DNA from: Pagrus major
Taxonomy: Eukaryota; Chordata; Actinopteri; Spariformes; Sparidae
Direction: 5' to 3'
Assembly: GCF_040436345.1 (NCBI RefSeq)
Contig: NC_133218.1
Coordinates: 4,838,484-4,902,483, forward strand
DNA length: 64,000 bases
The notes under the pieces are model-generated. The model was given only the letters and a program-made list of their open reading frames with translations, did not search any database and was not told where the DNA came from. A program made the position numbers and the translations under genes. Below are positions 43,498 to 55,362 of this stretch, one piece after another. Numbering within the stretch: the first letter of the stretch is position 1; every line of letters starts with the position of its first letter.

Positions 43498-43567
43498 ACA
43501 GCTGCTGTTTTAGCTTTACATTTTTTATATATATATATAAAAAATGTAAAGCTAAAACAGCAGCTGT
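43498..43567. repeat. 70-bp perfect palindrome
   Basis: Two 35-bp arms are exact reverse complements with no spacer. Each arm has the order ACAGCTGCTGTTTTAGCTT, TACATTTTTTATATAT. Two extra direct copies of GTAAAGCTAA lie at 43471-43495. It could be a young palindromic MITE or a slippage product of the AT tract. Confidence 0.95.
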
Positions 43568-44451
43568 ACTGTCTAGACTTATACTGTATGATGCACAAGA
43601 CATCTTTGAAGTGTCGGAACAACTCTGCTTCAGGACGTTGCAATGAGACAATAATGAATTGATGCTGTAGGATGATGAGATTGCCTACATAGAATGAGAA
43701 CAGAATATGTATCCCTGTGAGTTACATAACTAATAAAGTTTTTATTAAGACGCTTCAGATAAGAGAAGAGTTTCCTGATTTGAATCTGGCCTCGGGCTAT
43801 GATCTTGAAAACAACACTTCTTCTCTGTGCTTAAACATTCTGAGAGCACCTCAATTATAAAGTTTATTATGCATCCTAATAAACCTCTCATACTGTTTGT
43901 GACTCTCGGTGTAGCCCTCATATTGGGCACAATTAATCACCACCTCATTAATTGCTCATTGGCATAAAAGTCAATAATAGAAATGCTAATAGATTGATTA
44001 CGCTATAACCTGCAGAGCTGCACAAACAAAGCAGTATATTGCCCCAACTAATCAATTCAAATGTAACAGTGCAGTTTAAACATGCAGCTGGTGCTAATTT
44101 GGGAACAATTTCATATCAATTCTCTCAGTCAAAGGCCAACACATTTTTTTTTCTCTGTCATAGTCTGTCATATGAACGTTTTCTTTTTCAGGATCACCAT
44201 TGTGTTTTGAAAATGAAGAAACGGTTGGCAAAATCCATTAGACCAAAAGTAATTGGCAGGTGGTTTGCAAATTCCACCCACTGCTCAGGCACATAAAGTG
44301 GCACTCACTGACCTCAGGGTGGTGCTGTAGCAATCAAATTGACATTTTCTCAAACTATCTCAAAAACAGCTTGACCTTATTTCTGAAGTCAGCTGCATCT
44401 GGTCTTCTGCTACAGCTATATGTATTATTTCATATGTACCACTCATAACCA
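43568..44451. other. intergenic, possible enhancer
   Basis: No repeat signature. The part 43790-44030 is rich in ATTA/TAAT homeodomain-type cores (CACAATTAATCACC, CTCATTAATTGCTC). Confidence 0.4.
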
Positions 44452-45022
44452 CTTTCAACCAAAGCGAAGTGCTGGTTCTGTGCTGGTGCTAGTGCTCGAA
44501 GTTGGTTCAACCTGTGAACCTTTTAAGAACCGGTTTGCTTTTCCACAGGAATGAGAGCTTCTGTCGAGTCACATCATTCAGTCACTGTGTACATCTCCAA
44601 TTTCCCAGAATTGTTAGGAACAACTATGGCGGACTACACTGACTCTTTACAAGTGTTGCTCCTGACTTTGCATGCCTACATTGACATCCAAACATGACTA
44701 GTCCTCAGACCACTGTTGCTTTGAACTGGTGTCCACAGTGAAAATCTTCTGTTTATTCCCCTGTGGATTAGAACACTCTTAACTAGCTCTGGTTTTTAGA
44801 AATGGCGGTCAAAAGCGGTTTTAGTTGATCCTTTGTCACAACAACCCCGCCCCCAGCTTCTGACGTAAGTGGTTCTTTGTTCTAGACCAGCAAAATGTTG
44901 TTGCCGCTCCAGAACCAATTTTCCTAATTGAGAGCCAGTTCTTTGACTGTCGAAACGCAAAGACCTGCTTCCAGAGTGGGCACTGGCTCTGAACCAGCAC
45001 CTGAACCGCCTTGGTTGAAAAG
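44452..45022. mobile_element. non-autonomous DNA transposon with TTTCAACCAA ends
   Basis: Left ACTTTCAACCAAAGCGAAG pairs with right ACCGCCTTGGTTGAAAAG. Subterminal GTGCTGGTTCTG and CTGAACCAGCACC also pair. About 570 bp, no ORF. Confidence 0.8.
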
Positions 45023-45995
45023 GCATATCAGTTACAAAGAATAATTCGCTTTTAAAGTCTTTGGAATCCTTGGATGTGGTTATTTTTCCCTTCACAGTAT
45101 TAAACTACTTTAATTTGCTTTACTTAACGACTCACTGGATCCTCGTTAATAATGGATTGGATAAACATCGCCCTACATTTGTGGTTTTTGCTGTACACTG
45201 AGCAGGAAATCAGCAAGTGTCTGCTGGTGCTCACTGACCGACAGTTAGAGCCTGCTGACCTGGCTCATATGTGCGAGCCCTCCAGTGTGTAAGATGATCT
45301 TAGTAAGGTGAGTAATGCCATCGATGTGTCTTGATTTAAGTCAGTGGTGTCAGTCCGGCCGTGAGATAAGATCGCTCTCCTCCCTGGATCCTTTTTAAGA
45401 GCCAGGATAGTTCAAGTGTAGCTCTTGTGGTGCTGTGGAGTGCAGAGTTTGTGGTGTAAGGCTCTTTGAGGACCTGCGGTGCCTTTAACCTGATAAAGAA
45501 CATTTCAAGACCTCCTTATATCTATAAAAGCATTAGCTCCTTGTAGCTCCTGCAAAATTAAACCGCTCTGCATGTGTGAGAACAGTGGGAGCCGGAACAA
45601 AATGAGCACTCACGACCAACAGCGTCAGTACGCATTCATTATTCATTTTAATTGATTCTGGCAGTTTGGAGACAATACCTTGTAATGCAACACCCATCCT
45701 GGACAGGAAGACAATAAACACACACACACACACACACACACACTAATCTCCTCCAGCATGACGGGTGAACAAGCTGCTCCCTGCTCACGTGACTTCTTCT
45801 TCTCACTTCAACCTGAAACTGTGAGAAACCCTGTGACTCAGTTTTTATTGTTCATGATGGAGTGTGATTTTTATGTGGGAGCATCATGATGTTTAATGTG
45901 AATATACAGAGGGAAACTATCAGGCTGTCAGATGGAATTTTAGGAGGATTTTTGTGTGTGCAGTTTTGTTCATATCTCAAGCAAATTGGTGCTAA
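45023..45995. other. intergenic, no recognised gene
   Basis: Includes a short CA microsatellite at 45719-45742; otherwise nothing recognised. Confidence 0.5.
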
Positions 45996-46321
45996 AGGAG
46001 ACATATTTTGCTCCTTTTCAGATTCATAATTTTATTTTGGGTTTAAATGCTTGAGTGCTCAAAAAACACAGCACTGAAAAAAGCTCCTGTCTCTTTAAAG
46101 GGGCATTATGTAGTTTTGGAGAAGAAATTCAAACTCAGAATTTTTATATTTACAATATTAATGAGGTAGTAATACAAACTCAAAAGTGCTTCTTTTTTCC
46201 ATAACTTAATAAACAAGCTGTTCTCAGAGGAAAATAAGATCCCCAGAGCACTGTTTGAAAGGTGGCAGGCTCCACCACATATAAACAAAGTAAAAGAGGA
46301 TACAACTGTGTTGTCCTTTAA

Positions 46322-47546
46322 AGCAACACTAGGTAGTTTGGACTCATTACTACCACCAGCTGGTTGAGAAGCGCAATTATCTGTTACCAGTGTCGCAAAT
46401 ACTGTCACTGTACGAGCATCCCTGGGGAAAATGAATACACGTGAATTTGTTGACAGAGCCAGTGAATCACGAAATCGTCTGAAAAAACCTCACTCGAGCG
46501 CCAACAACAAGCTAGATTCAGAGATAGCAGTTGGTAGTTTGTTAGCATATAGGCTACACAGCACATTAGCATGCTACAATTATTCTCATACCGAGTTGGT
46601 TATAGTGATTGCACCGACTGAGTTACTTCCAAAACACAACGCTTGGGCATGAATGTGTTTAGTAACGTCTGAAAATATAACTATGTTTCCGGGAGTTACT
46701 AAATACAATCGCAAGTTGACGTTGTGTTTGGTGTAATAACTACAACCAACTCGGTACGACAACAGTAAGTAGCATGCTAACGTTACCACTAACAACAATA
46801 GCCTAATGTTACCTCCCGACCACACTGTTCAACAATTACGTTGATTATCTGCATGAACTAAGGAATCTGCAACTTTTCAAGACAAGACGTTCATAGTGTT
46901 TTAGTAAGTTAGTCATTGTTTACAGTCAATACATGAAAACCTGCAAGCTATCGAAACGGACAGAATTAGATTATCTCCCGGCTTTATTACGGTTATAAAC
47001 TGTGGACAAATAGAGCCCCAATGAACACCACATAACAACAAATCAACTCCAAGTAAAAGTCGGTAAGATAATAAATATGTATATATGTAATATATGACTT
47101 ACAAATCCAGTAGCATCAAGGCGAGGTCGCCATCAGTCTTGAAACCCATTTCTTACTCAGCTCGCGCCACCGAGTGTAAGCTGGTCCAATATTTATCCTA
47201 GTCCGGGCTCGTGTCCTATCACTTTCTGTTTTTCTTTTCTTCACCTCCTCAGACAATACCTTCTTGGCTTTTTTAGCTGGCTCCACCATGGCGTTGGTTT
47301 ACCAAAAATCCAAGTAGCTGCTGGCTAAATCCACCGACGAATAAACGTTTGACGTATGCCGTAAAGCAGGCTGCACTAGACTTCTTTACTTAGGTTCCGA
47401 CCCGCTCTGAGAAGTTACACAGTGCGGTTGCTGCCGGCGCGACCCCCCTCAGGCTGCAGAGACGTCACCATTCATCCTATTAACTGTTTTTCTACCACTG
47501 AGTTTAGAGACATTATTTTAAGGTTGAAAAACTACCTAGTGTTGCT
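46322..47546. mobile_element. innermost 1225-bp TTAA element
   Basis: Exact TTAA duplications (46318-46321 and 47547-47550) flank 18-bp perfect terminal inverted repeats AGCAACACTAGGTAGTTT. Subterminal inverted segments are also present (GTTTGTTAGCATATAGG against TAGCATGCTAAC). The paralogous empty site at about 29109 has a single TTAA. Carries a minus-strand protein-like exon at 47116-47289. Confidence 0.9.
47094..47289 (-). pseudogene. transposon-borne protein-like exon with splice donor
   Basis: ATG at 47289 in good context (gccATGG) reads MVEPAKKAKKVLSEEVKKRK, continues TESDRTRARTRINIG and PAYTRWRELSK, then stops at 47116. A single-base shift after WRELSK gives MGFKTDGDLALMLLD, directly followed by a consensus donor GTAAGT. 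The pattern RWREL...GFKTDxxLALxLLD is familiar from fish transposon-derived proteins (my recollection). It is lysine/arginine-rich, so nuclear or DNA-binding is plausible. It is broken in this copy. Confidence 0.55.
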
Positions 47547-48034
47547 TTAAGGTCAATTTTTTATTCAGATTATTCTGTCATTAAAAACAAGAGAGTTTGT
47601 TTAGGTATTTTAAAAAAAATCAGTCAATGAAGATTTTTCTTGTCCAATTAAAATTTCTTCCCCAAAACTAGAATACTCAGTCTCCTCTGATTGGTCAGCT
47701 CACACATGCCTGACCCAGCACTGCTAACAACAACAGAGCAGCTTTGCTAAATCAATTCTTACATGCCAAACTAGCCACTAGGCATAAATTATGCAAATGT
47801 ATAACATGGTGACATAGTGTTTTGTCACATAGTCACTGAATTAAAGGCGGGTCTACTGACGAGGCATTTCAGAAGCAGTGTTTTCTGTAGGAGAGAGGAG
47901 CTTCTGTTGGTGCTGACTTTGACCTTTTTAGCTTTCAGGATCTTTTACATGCACAATAACCTGTAAAACACTGAAGGAAAGGAAAAAAGCATAATAGATC
48001 TCCTTTAATTTTCATACCTTACTCTTTGCTTTAA

Positions 48035-48863
48035 AGGAATAGTTCACTCTAGAGCGAAATTCAGTCATTATCGACTCACCCACATGCTGATGAGAAGTCC
48101 GGTGTAGTATCTTATTCCTTAAAGTGCAGCTGGAGACCCGCGGGGCTACCCTCCGGCAACAATAATCCATATAACGAGCGTCAATTGTGCCCGAGAGGAA
48201 AAGGTCCATAAAACTACACAAAAACTTTGTAATATTCCTCCATACGTCTCGTCCGCTGCAATCCAAGTGTCCTGAAGTGGCGACATCCAGAGTTTACTCG
48301 AAACGACGTCATTTAGTACATTTTTCTAGCCTAAACAGTCACTATGCTATATCTGCACGCGAGTCACCGTCACAGCGTTTGCACTATGGAAGCCGCGCCG
48401 GACAAGATGAACGAGACTCGCGATAGATACACACCGGTATTTACATCCAGCTGTGAGTGTCAAAGTTTCAAATCCGGCGCGGCTTCCGTAGTGCAATCGG
48501 CTGTGAGGGAGACTCACGTGCACGCGGGAGCGTGCCTCCAGGCAGATATAGCATAGTGACTGTTTAGGCTGTAAAAATATACTAAATGACGTCGTTTTGA
48601 GTAAACTCTGAATGTCGCCACTTCAGGACACTTGGATTGCAGCGGACGAGCAGTATGGAGGAATATTACATAGTTTTTGTGTAGTTTTGTGGACCTTTTC
48701 TTCTCGCGCGCTACTTACGCTCGTTATATGGATTATTGATGCCGGAGGGTAGCCCCGCGGGTCTCCAGCTGTACTTTGAGGAATAAGAAACAACACCGGA
48801 CTTCTCATCAGCATGTGGGTGAGTCGATAATGACTGAATTTTGTTTTAGAGTGAACTATTCCT
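48035..48863. mobile_element. 829-bp foldback element flanked by TTAA
   Basis: TTAA at 48031-48034 and 48864-48867. Ends are AGGAATAGTTCACTCTAGA and TAGAGTGAACTATTCCT. The arms of about 380 bp are reverse complements almost throughout (CTGGAGACCCGCGGGGCTAC against GTAGCCCCGCGGGTCTCCAG; GACACTTGGATTGCAGCGGA against its inverse), with a loop near 48400-48470. Little decay, so relatively young. Confidence 0.92.
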
Positions 48864-48867
48864 TTAA

Positions 48868-49944
48868 GCAGAATTTCTCATACATAACACATGTGCAACA
48901 GTTTCCACAATTAGTGTAAATGGTGCTCATATGGATGCTGAACACTTTTAAGTGTTTCTCTGTTTATAATTTAAAGAATCTAAATTGCAAATATTAACCA
49001 AGTCCGTGTTTTCTCCCACATCCTTTTATTTAATCACAAGGCTGCTAAGCAAGCAAGAGAATGGATGAGATGCACACGCTCATTTGGTGGAAGTGAAATA
49101 AGAAAAAAAAAAAGGAGAAGGTCACATGCATCTTGATGTAAATGGCAATGCACTCAGCATCGTGCTGCAATTAAAATTTAATGAGGCCTCTCCATTCTGC
49201 TCAACTAGAGCAGTCAGATGTTACTGTACAGACTCTCTGCTCTTCAGCCTCGCCTTTCCCATCATCTACCAGCTTCTTCTTTTTTCACCCTGCTGGCTTG
49301 CTAAAACAAACCACATGAAAAATAATATTCTGTCTTCTTTAAAAAGGATTCCTGCCTCAGATTGATCTCGATCTTTGGAGGTGGTGCTTGCGTTTCATCT
49401 GCTGTAGGGTGAGGTTTCTTTAATTTATCAATGTGAGATCTAGTTCACATAACAAGGGTAACAAGATAACAAGATTTTAGACCTCTTTGTTTTACTGTAG
49501 CTGAGACATATGAGAAAGTTAGGAGTATCATTAACAGCGCGTTGAAACAGCACCTGATACATTCGGCTGTGCTTCCTTACCTCAGAATACACCTATAATG
49601 TACACTCTACATCCATCCCTCTCTCACACACACACACACACATACACACACATTGTCACCAAACAGCTCTGCCTGTGCCTAATCGTATTTCAACATGGTG
49701 GATGATGCATAATTACATATTTGCAGAGTGCTAATCTGCAGCCGTGTCCTCATGTTTATAATGAGGTGAAGGAGCGTTTGACACAGATCTGATAATCTGT
49801 ACAGTATGCTGGAATGAGGCTGCAGCAAACTAGTGGTTTCTGCAGACTCTGTAGCTGAAACTGTAATGTTATAGCTACACTAGCGATGAGGCTCCATGAA
49901 TGGCAGCGTCAGTGGATCAGTCGGTCTTCTTTGATATACAGTGC
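48868..49944. other. intergenic, possible conserved noncoding DNA
   Basis: A CA-rich tract lies at 49625-49652. The part 49040-49240 lacks repeats and has ATTAAAATTTAATGAGG, a possible enhancer core. No exon. Confidence 0.4.
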
Positions 49945-50180
49945 TGCAACGAACAATTTTTACATTGTCTATTAATCTGTTGATTATTTTCATGATTAAT
50001 TGATTAGTTGCTTGGGCTGTAAAATGTCAGAAAATTGTGAAAAATGTCAGTTGTTGTTTCTTAAGGCCCAAGATGACGTCCTGAAATGTCTAGTTTTGCA
50101 TACAACCCAAAGATATCCAGTTTGCTGTCACAGAGGAGGAGAGAAACCAGAAAAAATACACAATTAAGAAGCTGGAATCA
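49945..50180 (+). repeat. dispersed repeat, GCTGCAACGAACAA family
   Basis: GTGCTGCAACGAACAATTTT, TTAATTGATTAGTTGCTTGG, TCAGAAAATTGTGAAAAATG and CAAGATGACGTCC occur in the same order as in 19430-19705. Confidence 0.8.
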
Positions 50181-50246
50181 GACTGTTGGACAGATTGCCA
50201 TGAAATTCAGTACAGATTCTCATGTTCACCTCAGGATGATGGGGCT

Positions 50247-50494
50247 GGCTGTGGCTCAGGAGGTAGAGTGGGTCATCCACTAATCGGAAGGGTGTTGTTC
50301 AATAGCCTGCTGCATCTCGAAATATCCTCGAGCGAGATACTGACCTCCATATTGTTCCTGATGAGCAGGTTGGCACCTTGCATGGCAGCCTCTGCTATCA
50401 GTTTGTGAATGGTTGAATGTGACAAGTCTTGTAAAGCACTTTGGGTGTTCATTAACTGGAAAAGAGCTATAGAAATGCAAGTCCATTTACCAAT
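50247..50494 (+). mobile_element. tRNA-derived SINE
   Basis: Head has a pol III A box (TGGCTCAGGAGGTAGAG) and a degenerate B box (GTTGTTCAATAGCC), then a tRNA-unrelated body. It ends TAAAGCACTTTGGGTG and GAGCTATAGAAATGCAAGTC. Matches a widespread fish SINE from memory. Confidence 0.8.
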
Positions 50495-50837
50495 TGTAAT
50501 AACTTTAGCGTCACCATCAGATCAACATTCTCTGCCATCCAATATTTTGATTTATGTCCAAAATTAATGACGTTTCTTTCAGCCTCAGGTGTTCTTTGCT
50601 TTTGGTGCTAGTTGGCAAATATTATCTTAACCATCTAAACTAAGATGGAACATGGTTAACATTATTACAATACCTAACAAACCTTCTGCTTCCTCTTAAC
50701 CAGGAAACTAAAGAAAGAGCACAGGGAGCTTCTTCCCGGTAACTTGGCCCTCTTTAATGTCCGCTTCAACGGTGGGACAACAGAAGACTGGCAACAAATG
50801 TGACGCATCACTTCACCGTTTCACAGCATATCACTCA

Positions 50838-51207
50838 GAAGTTCACCCAAAAATGAAAATTCAGTCATTATCTCCTCACCAATGGAAAGTCAGGTGAAGT
50901 TCCATAGCTCACAAAACATTTCTGGAGCTTCACAATAAAACAGCACTGCAGCATTCTACTAAACAATTGAAGTAGCTGGGGACTTGTTTAAAAAGAAAAA
51001 AAAAAGAACTGAAAAACATGGCTCCATACATTTGAAAAGAAGTTATTTACAGCTTTTTTTAAGCCAATATCCAGTGGGTCCATGAACTTGACCATCCGTC
51101 AGGTGTGTGAATAAAATCTTTTCAAATCAGTTTGGGATCTCTGATCTTCTGGAGACTTGGATTACACCGGAGGAGCTGTATGGAGCCATTTACTTCCCAA
51201 CCTTCAG
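50838..51207. mobile_element. truncated MITE related to 55363-55905
   Basis: Shares GTTCACCCAAAAATGAAAAT, ATGGAAAGTCAGGTGAAGTT, ACAAAACATTTCTGGAGCTT and GGCTCCATAC with the full element at 55363. The right terminus is missing. Confidence 0.8.
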
Positions 51208-52544
51208 TTGATTAGGAGACCTTGAGACAGGCAGGCATCACCATGATGTTTTTGTGCCTAAACGTAAGCTCAGAAACTTACTAGGGTAACATTTATTCTG
51301 GTGATTGGGTTGCTGAGAAAGTGCTGTGGCGAGACTACTACATGCAATATATACTGTATATTCTCAATAAAGTAAATATTAAATTAAGGTGATGTACAAA
51401 AGTAATCATCACAAAAATAAATGCCATCTCAGGCATCTTAGCGTGGCTGTAGTCTTCACCCACTCTCATTTCTGTGCTGAAAATTTTGTGGCAAAATCTC
51501 TCCACAGCAGCAGCCTCAGTACCATGATTGACATTCATGAAGGCATCCTGTTCCTCTCAGAGAGAAGCATCATGTCCTCAGACTCCTGAGAGAGAAATGT
51601 CATAAGTTTCTGTTGAACTACTCCTAAAATTCACTGCAGTAAGAGAGAGAAGCTGTGGAGATAAATGAAATTATAATTTATCTGGTATCAAGAACTTTTG
51701 TAATTTGCATGACTTGTGTTAATGTTTTAAAGGCCGGGTCCTCATTTGCATAATTTCCATTATCCCATAAGAAGTGGTAGCAGCTTCATAAAGCCGCTCT
51801 CTTTTTCCTCTTGTGCTCATCAGTTCCTGCTCTCCTCTTGTAGGGAAACGGTCTCACTTAGTTTTACGAGGAAAGACATAAAAATCCATGTTTGTCTTTA
51901 GGGTCTTTAGGTTTTACAGAGCAAAGTTGTTGTCAGTCCTGTTTTGTTTTCAGTTTTACATACGTCTCACATCATCTCATGGGGAGATGCTACAGAAATA
52001 TGATGTGCTGCTATCTCTTTAGCAGGCAAGCAGATGTTTCATTGTTCTCCAAGGTGATTCTCTGTGGCAATCATAATCGTATCAATAATTTACCAGTAAA
52101 CAACTGTAATGGATTGTATTTGAGTCATGGTAAAGGTACAGGATACTGATGATCGACACATATGGAAGCAGCAGATTTCATTGTCAGCTCTGTGAGAAGC
52201 TCAGTCTGTCCTGAAACCATTTTAAAATCTTAAATATTTCTTCCATGGTGTCTGCATGGCTGTAACAATGGCAGGGCTGATTTGCCAACACAGCACAGCT
52301 GTGCTCTCTTATTATCTCACGGTGTATTTTGACTCCTCCACACCTCTTGCTGTCTTTTGACTTCTCGCCTGTAGGAGGAAAAGAAACTGGCAGAAATATG
52401 TGAGCAATGCTTCTTTTCTCACTGCTGGAAAATTGGTACATCTGCCAGATAAAAACAGTCGGCCTAGACAACACAAAAGGAGGCCTAGCTGTAAATTGAT
52501 CAACAGTTTGCAAGTTGGGGAAAGACTCAAATTTGCTTTTTTGC
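51208..52544. other. intergenic, possible conserved noncoding DNA
   Basis: No exon or clear repeat. The part 51655-51800 (CTCATTTGCATAATTTCC has an octamer-like ATTTGCAT) looks unrepetitive. Confidence 0.4.
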
Positions 52545-52885
52545 TACTGTAAGAGTTTGATGAGAAAATCAGAAACCACTCTTGTATTAGCTTAGCATAA
52601 AGACTGGAAGCAGGATAATCAACTTGCCTGGCTTTATCCAAATGTTAAAAGAAACTAATCTAACAGCACCTTCAAAGCAACGTTATCACTGTAACCCCCT
52701 GTAAAACCTAAATCTGGCAGTTTTTGTACAGATTAGACAAACCAGATATAACTGAATATGTCTCACTAGGCTAGCTGTTTTCCCTTGCTTCCAGTCTCTA
52801 TGCTAAGCTAAGCTGGCTAGCTGCTGGCTGTAGCCTGAGATAAAACCTTTCCTAACATAAGAGTGGTCTTGAACTTCATATTCAT
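52545..52885. mobile_element. inverted-repeat element, AGCTTAGCATAAAGACTGG family
   Basis: Left ACCACTCTTGTATTAGCTTA, GCATAAAGACTGGAAGC pairs with right GCTTCCAGTCTCTATGCTAA and CATAAGAGTGGTC. About 340 bp, non-coding, a family common in fish. Confidence 0.75.
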
Positions 52886-55362
52886 ATGTTGGACTGAATG
52901 AGAATATATATTTAACATGTTTTCTGTAAAAAAAATCTTCTTCTCTTCCTCTTTTTACAGCCTGTTCTGGTATCAAATTTTGTGGGTATTTTTTTGCATG
53001 TTGTTTGCAAATAAATATTTCCGTGTCATCTCATGTTATTTTTGTCATTTCATTATTTTCTATTCATTTCACTTGTTTTCATCTGGGTCATGGTCATGTG
53101 ATTGTCAACTAAAACACCCGTATTGTTTGTTGTTGGAGCCCTGACGAGGACCAAGAAGTCGATATATGTTATACTTTTTAGTATTTGCCTCCTCCTTTGA
53201 CACAGTTTATTATATTTGGAGTGCCTGAATGGCCTTCTTGTTTTGACAGTGCTACTTTATTATTTCAAGCATTCTGCGATGGACAGTATAAAGATACAAC
53301 ACCTTCTCCCTCCTTATCTAAACCAAGCCCCGAGGTACAGCACCAGGCTTTAATGCCAATTTTCATAGTGGCTGAACCATGTAATTACAGCGTGACGTTA
53401 TGCACAGAGGCCCAAAAAGACTTTTCCCCATTAGCTTACTTTGTCAAAGAAGCGGCTGTAAAATGATGAATAATTTATACATTTTTTTTGAGCGTCACAA
53501 CCCACTCGAAATGGCTTGTTACACCATCATAATTTGATCCATTCAGTCCAATAATATTTTTTTAATTCTAGAAGAGCTGCACCATTCATTCTTTTCATTC
53601 CTATTTAAGTTAGCCCGGTGCTAAACCGGATGTTTGCTGGCTTAGTGGCTGAAGTCCAGTTTGTATGATCTATGGGCCCCAGAACATGGAAGATTTGTCT
53701 AATTTTTGCCTGGGAAGTCAAGCTTATTTTTGACTAAGCAGCTTTATCGGGATGAACAGGGCTCTGTCTCCGACGCTGTATCCAGATTTCATTGTTAGAT
53801 CCAGATCCCGGATCTGTGTTGTGTGGCCCACAGAGCGTGCGCACTACAGATTTCCGTTGACCGAGCTGGCTAAATTCAGGTTTAGCGCCTGGCTAACATG
53901 AATGGGAATAAAATGATTTAATTGCGTGGCTCCTCTGGACTGGCTCAAACTATGATGGTGAAACAAGTCATTTCATGGAGATGATGATGCTCAGAAAAAA
54001 TGTATCCACCACTTTATAGACACTCCTTTCACAATGTAAGTTTATGGGAAAAAGTCTTTCCCATAAAGGAAGTCTAAAAAATTATACGTACATGACTGAT
54101 TCCTGTGGCAGTTCACCATCCAGGTCACTGAGGGAGGATGGGGTCATGTGACAATGAGCCACAGGCTGTAGTTATCCTCCTACCAACCAACTTCACCACC
54201 TTGTCTCAGACACCAAAGGACCTCCTTTAGATTATTAGCAGAACTGTTTCAATGTGCAGAGCCCTCACTTACCTCTCTGTCAGCTTATTGATTAAAACGG
54301 CACATGGTGAGCAGAGTATTCGTCCTCCAAACAGGCAAGACTTGAAAGCAAGTTGTCTTCGCTGACTCCAGATTAGCAAATCACGACTGAAACTGAGGAC
54401 GAGACAACAAATGCATCCAGTGAAAAGTGCACAGACTCAAATTTGTCAGGGCGCGCTTTAGCTCAGTGATGGATTGCAAGCGAAAAAGCTGAGCTTTCAT
54501 CCGGCTGTCAGGAGGAGCTGCCTGCTTCAGCACTTCTATATCCTCTTTAAAAATGAGCAGCTTTATGGTAATTGCCACAGAAGTATTAAAGTAATAAATA
54601 ACAAGTTTTAACAAAAGCAAGAAATCATATTCATGATAGCTGGGCTGACAGTTTTGTTACTGTAGTTTTGAATTTTTGCCTCGATATTGATATGTCACAG
54701 AGTATGTCATCGTATTTAAATTCAGATTTAAATGTGTGATTAAATCTTCAATCTCTGTATCTGTAATTTGGTTATTTGCACTGTGGATACTAGTGAGTTT
54801 GTTTGGATTCCTTTAAAGAGAGAGTGGAAAGTGTGGGAGTGGATTTGCATTTAAAGATAAAACTGAGTTGGCCTTTTGGATACTTTGGCTTGTTTTTTAT
54901 CCACTCATCAGACATCCTTCTTCCACTTTATTCACTGTTTAAACAAAACTTTCTTTCTGAGGAGAGCTCAGAAAATATTTATAAAATCAACACGGCGCTG
55001 TTCCCTCTCGGTGTCTCTCTGAAATGCTCTACATAAAATAAATTAAAAAACACTGGAAACCGTAGCACATGAATCTTTTATGAGTCTTGTGAGAGCCGAT
55101 AAAGTGAAAGACAAAAGGAGCTCAACTCATAGTGCACTCTGAGCACTCAGATCAATCAAATGTCAGACAGACGGACTCATCTCTGGCTGGAATCTTAATC
55201 TGAGCGCCTGAGTCAGTTCCTTTGAGGAGAGAAACAAGTGCTGTGGTTACATTACAAATCGTTATAAATTGCTTTAGCTGACCTGCAGATATGTAGAGAT
55301 ATTATTCAGCTGAAGCTGTATTTAACTTCTCTACATGAAGCGTTGATTGACTGATACATTAA
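52886..55362. other. intergenic, no recognised gene
   Basis: No exon, RNA gene or well-bounded repeat recognised. Confidence 0.5.

Larger units (their letters stand above)
46099..47672. mobile_element. middle element of the nest
   Basis: Left end follows TTAA and reads AGGGGCATTATGTAGTTTTG then GAGAAGAAATTC. The right side has AAATTTCTTCCCCAAAACTA, its inverse. The right terminus is decayed. An uninterrupted relative is at 28985-29160. Confidence 0.7.
45996..48004. mobile_element. outermost TTAA MITE, split by nested insertions
   Basis: Left end AGGAGACATATTTTGCTCC, right end AGCATAATAGATCTCCT followed by TTAA; same family as 34714-34993. Its interior is interrupted at 46099 by a second element that itself contains a third. 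Confidence 0.8.

Noticed and set aside
46322..47546. Assignment of the TTAA element to piggyBac
   Set aside because: TTAA targets also suit Kolobok, and the ends lack the usual piggyBac CCC start, so no superfamily is claimed.
50247..50320. Stand-alone tRNA gene
   Set aside because: The B box is degenerate, no cloverleaf closes and the sequence runs on into a SINE body.
53185..53466. 93-codon plus-strand open frame
   Set aside because: No domain, no splice signals and no family resemblance; expected by chance in 64 kb.
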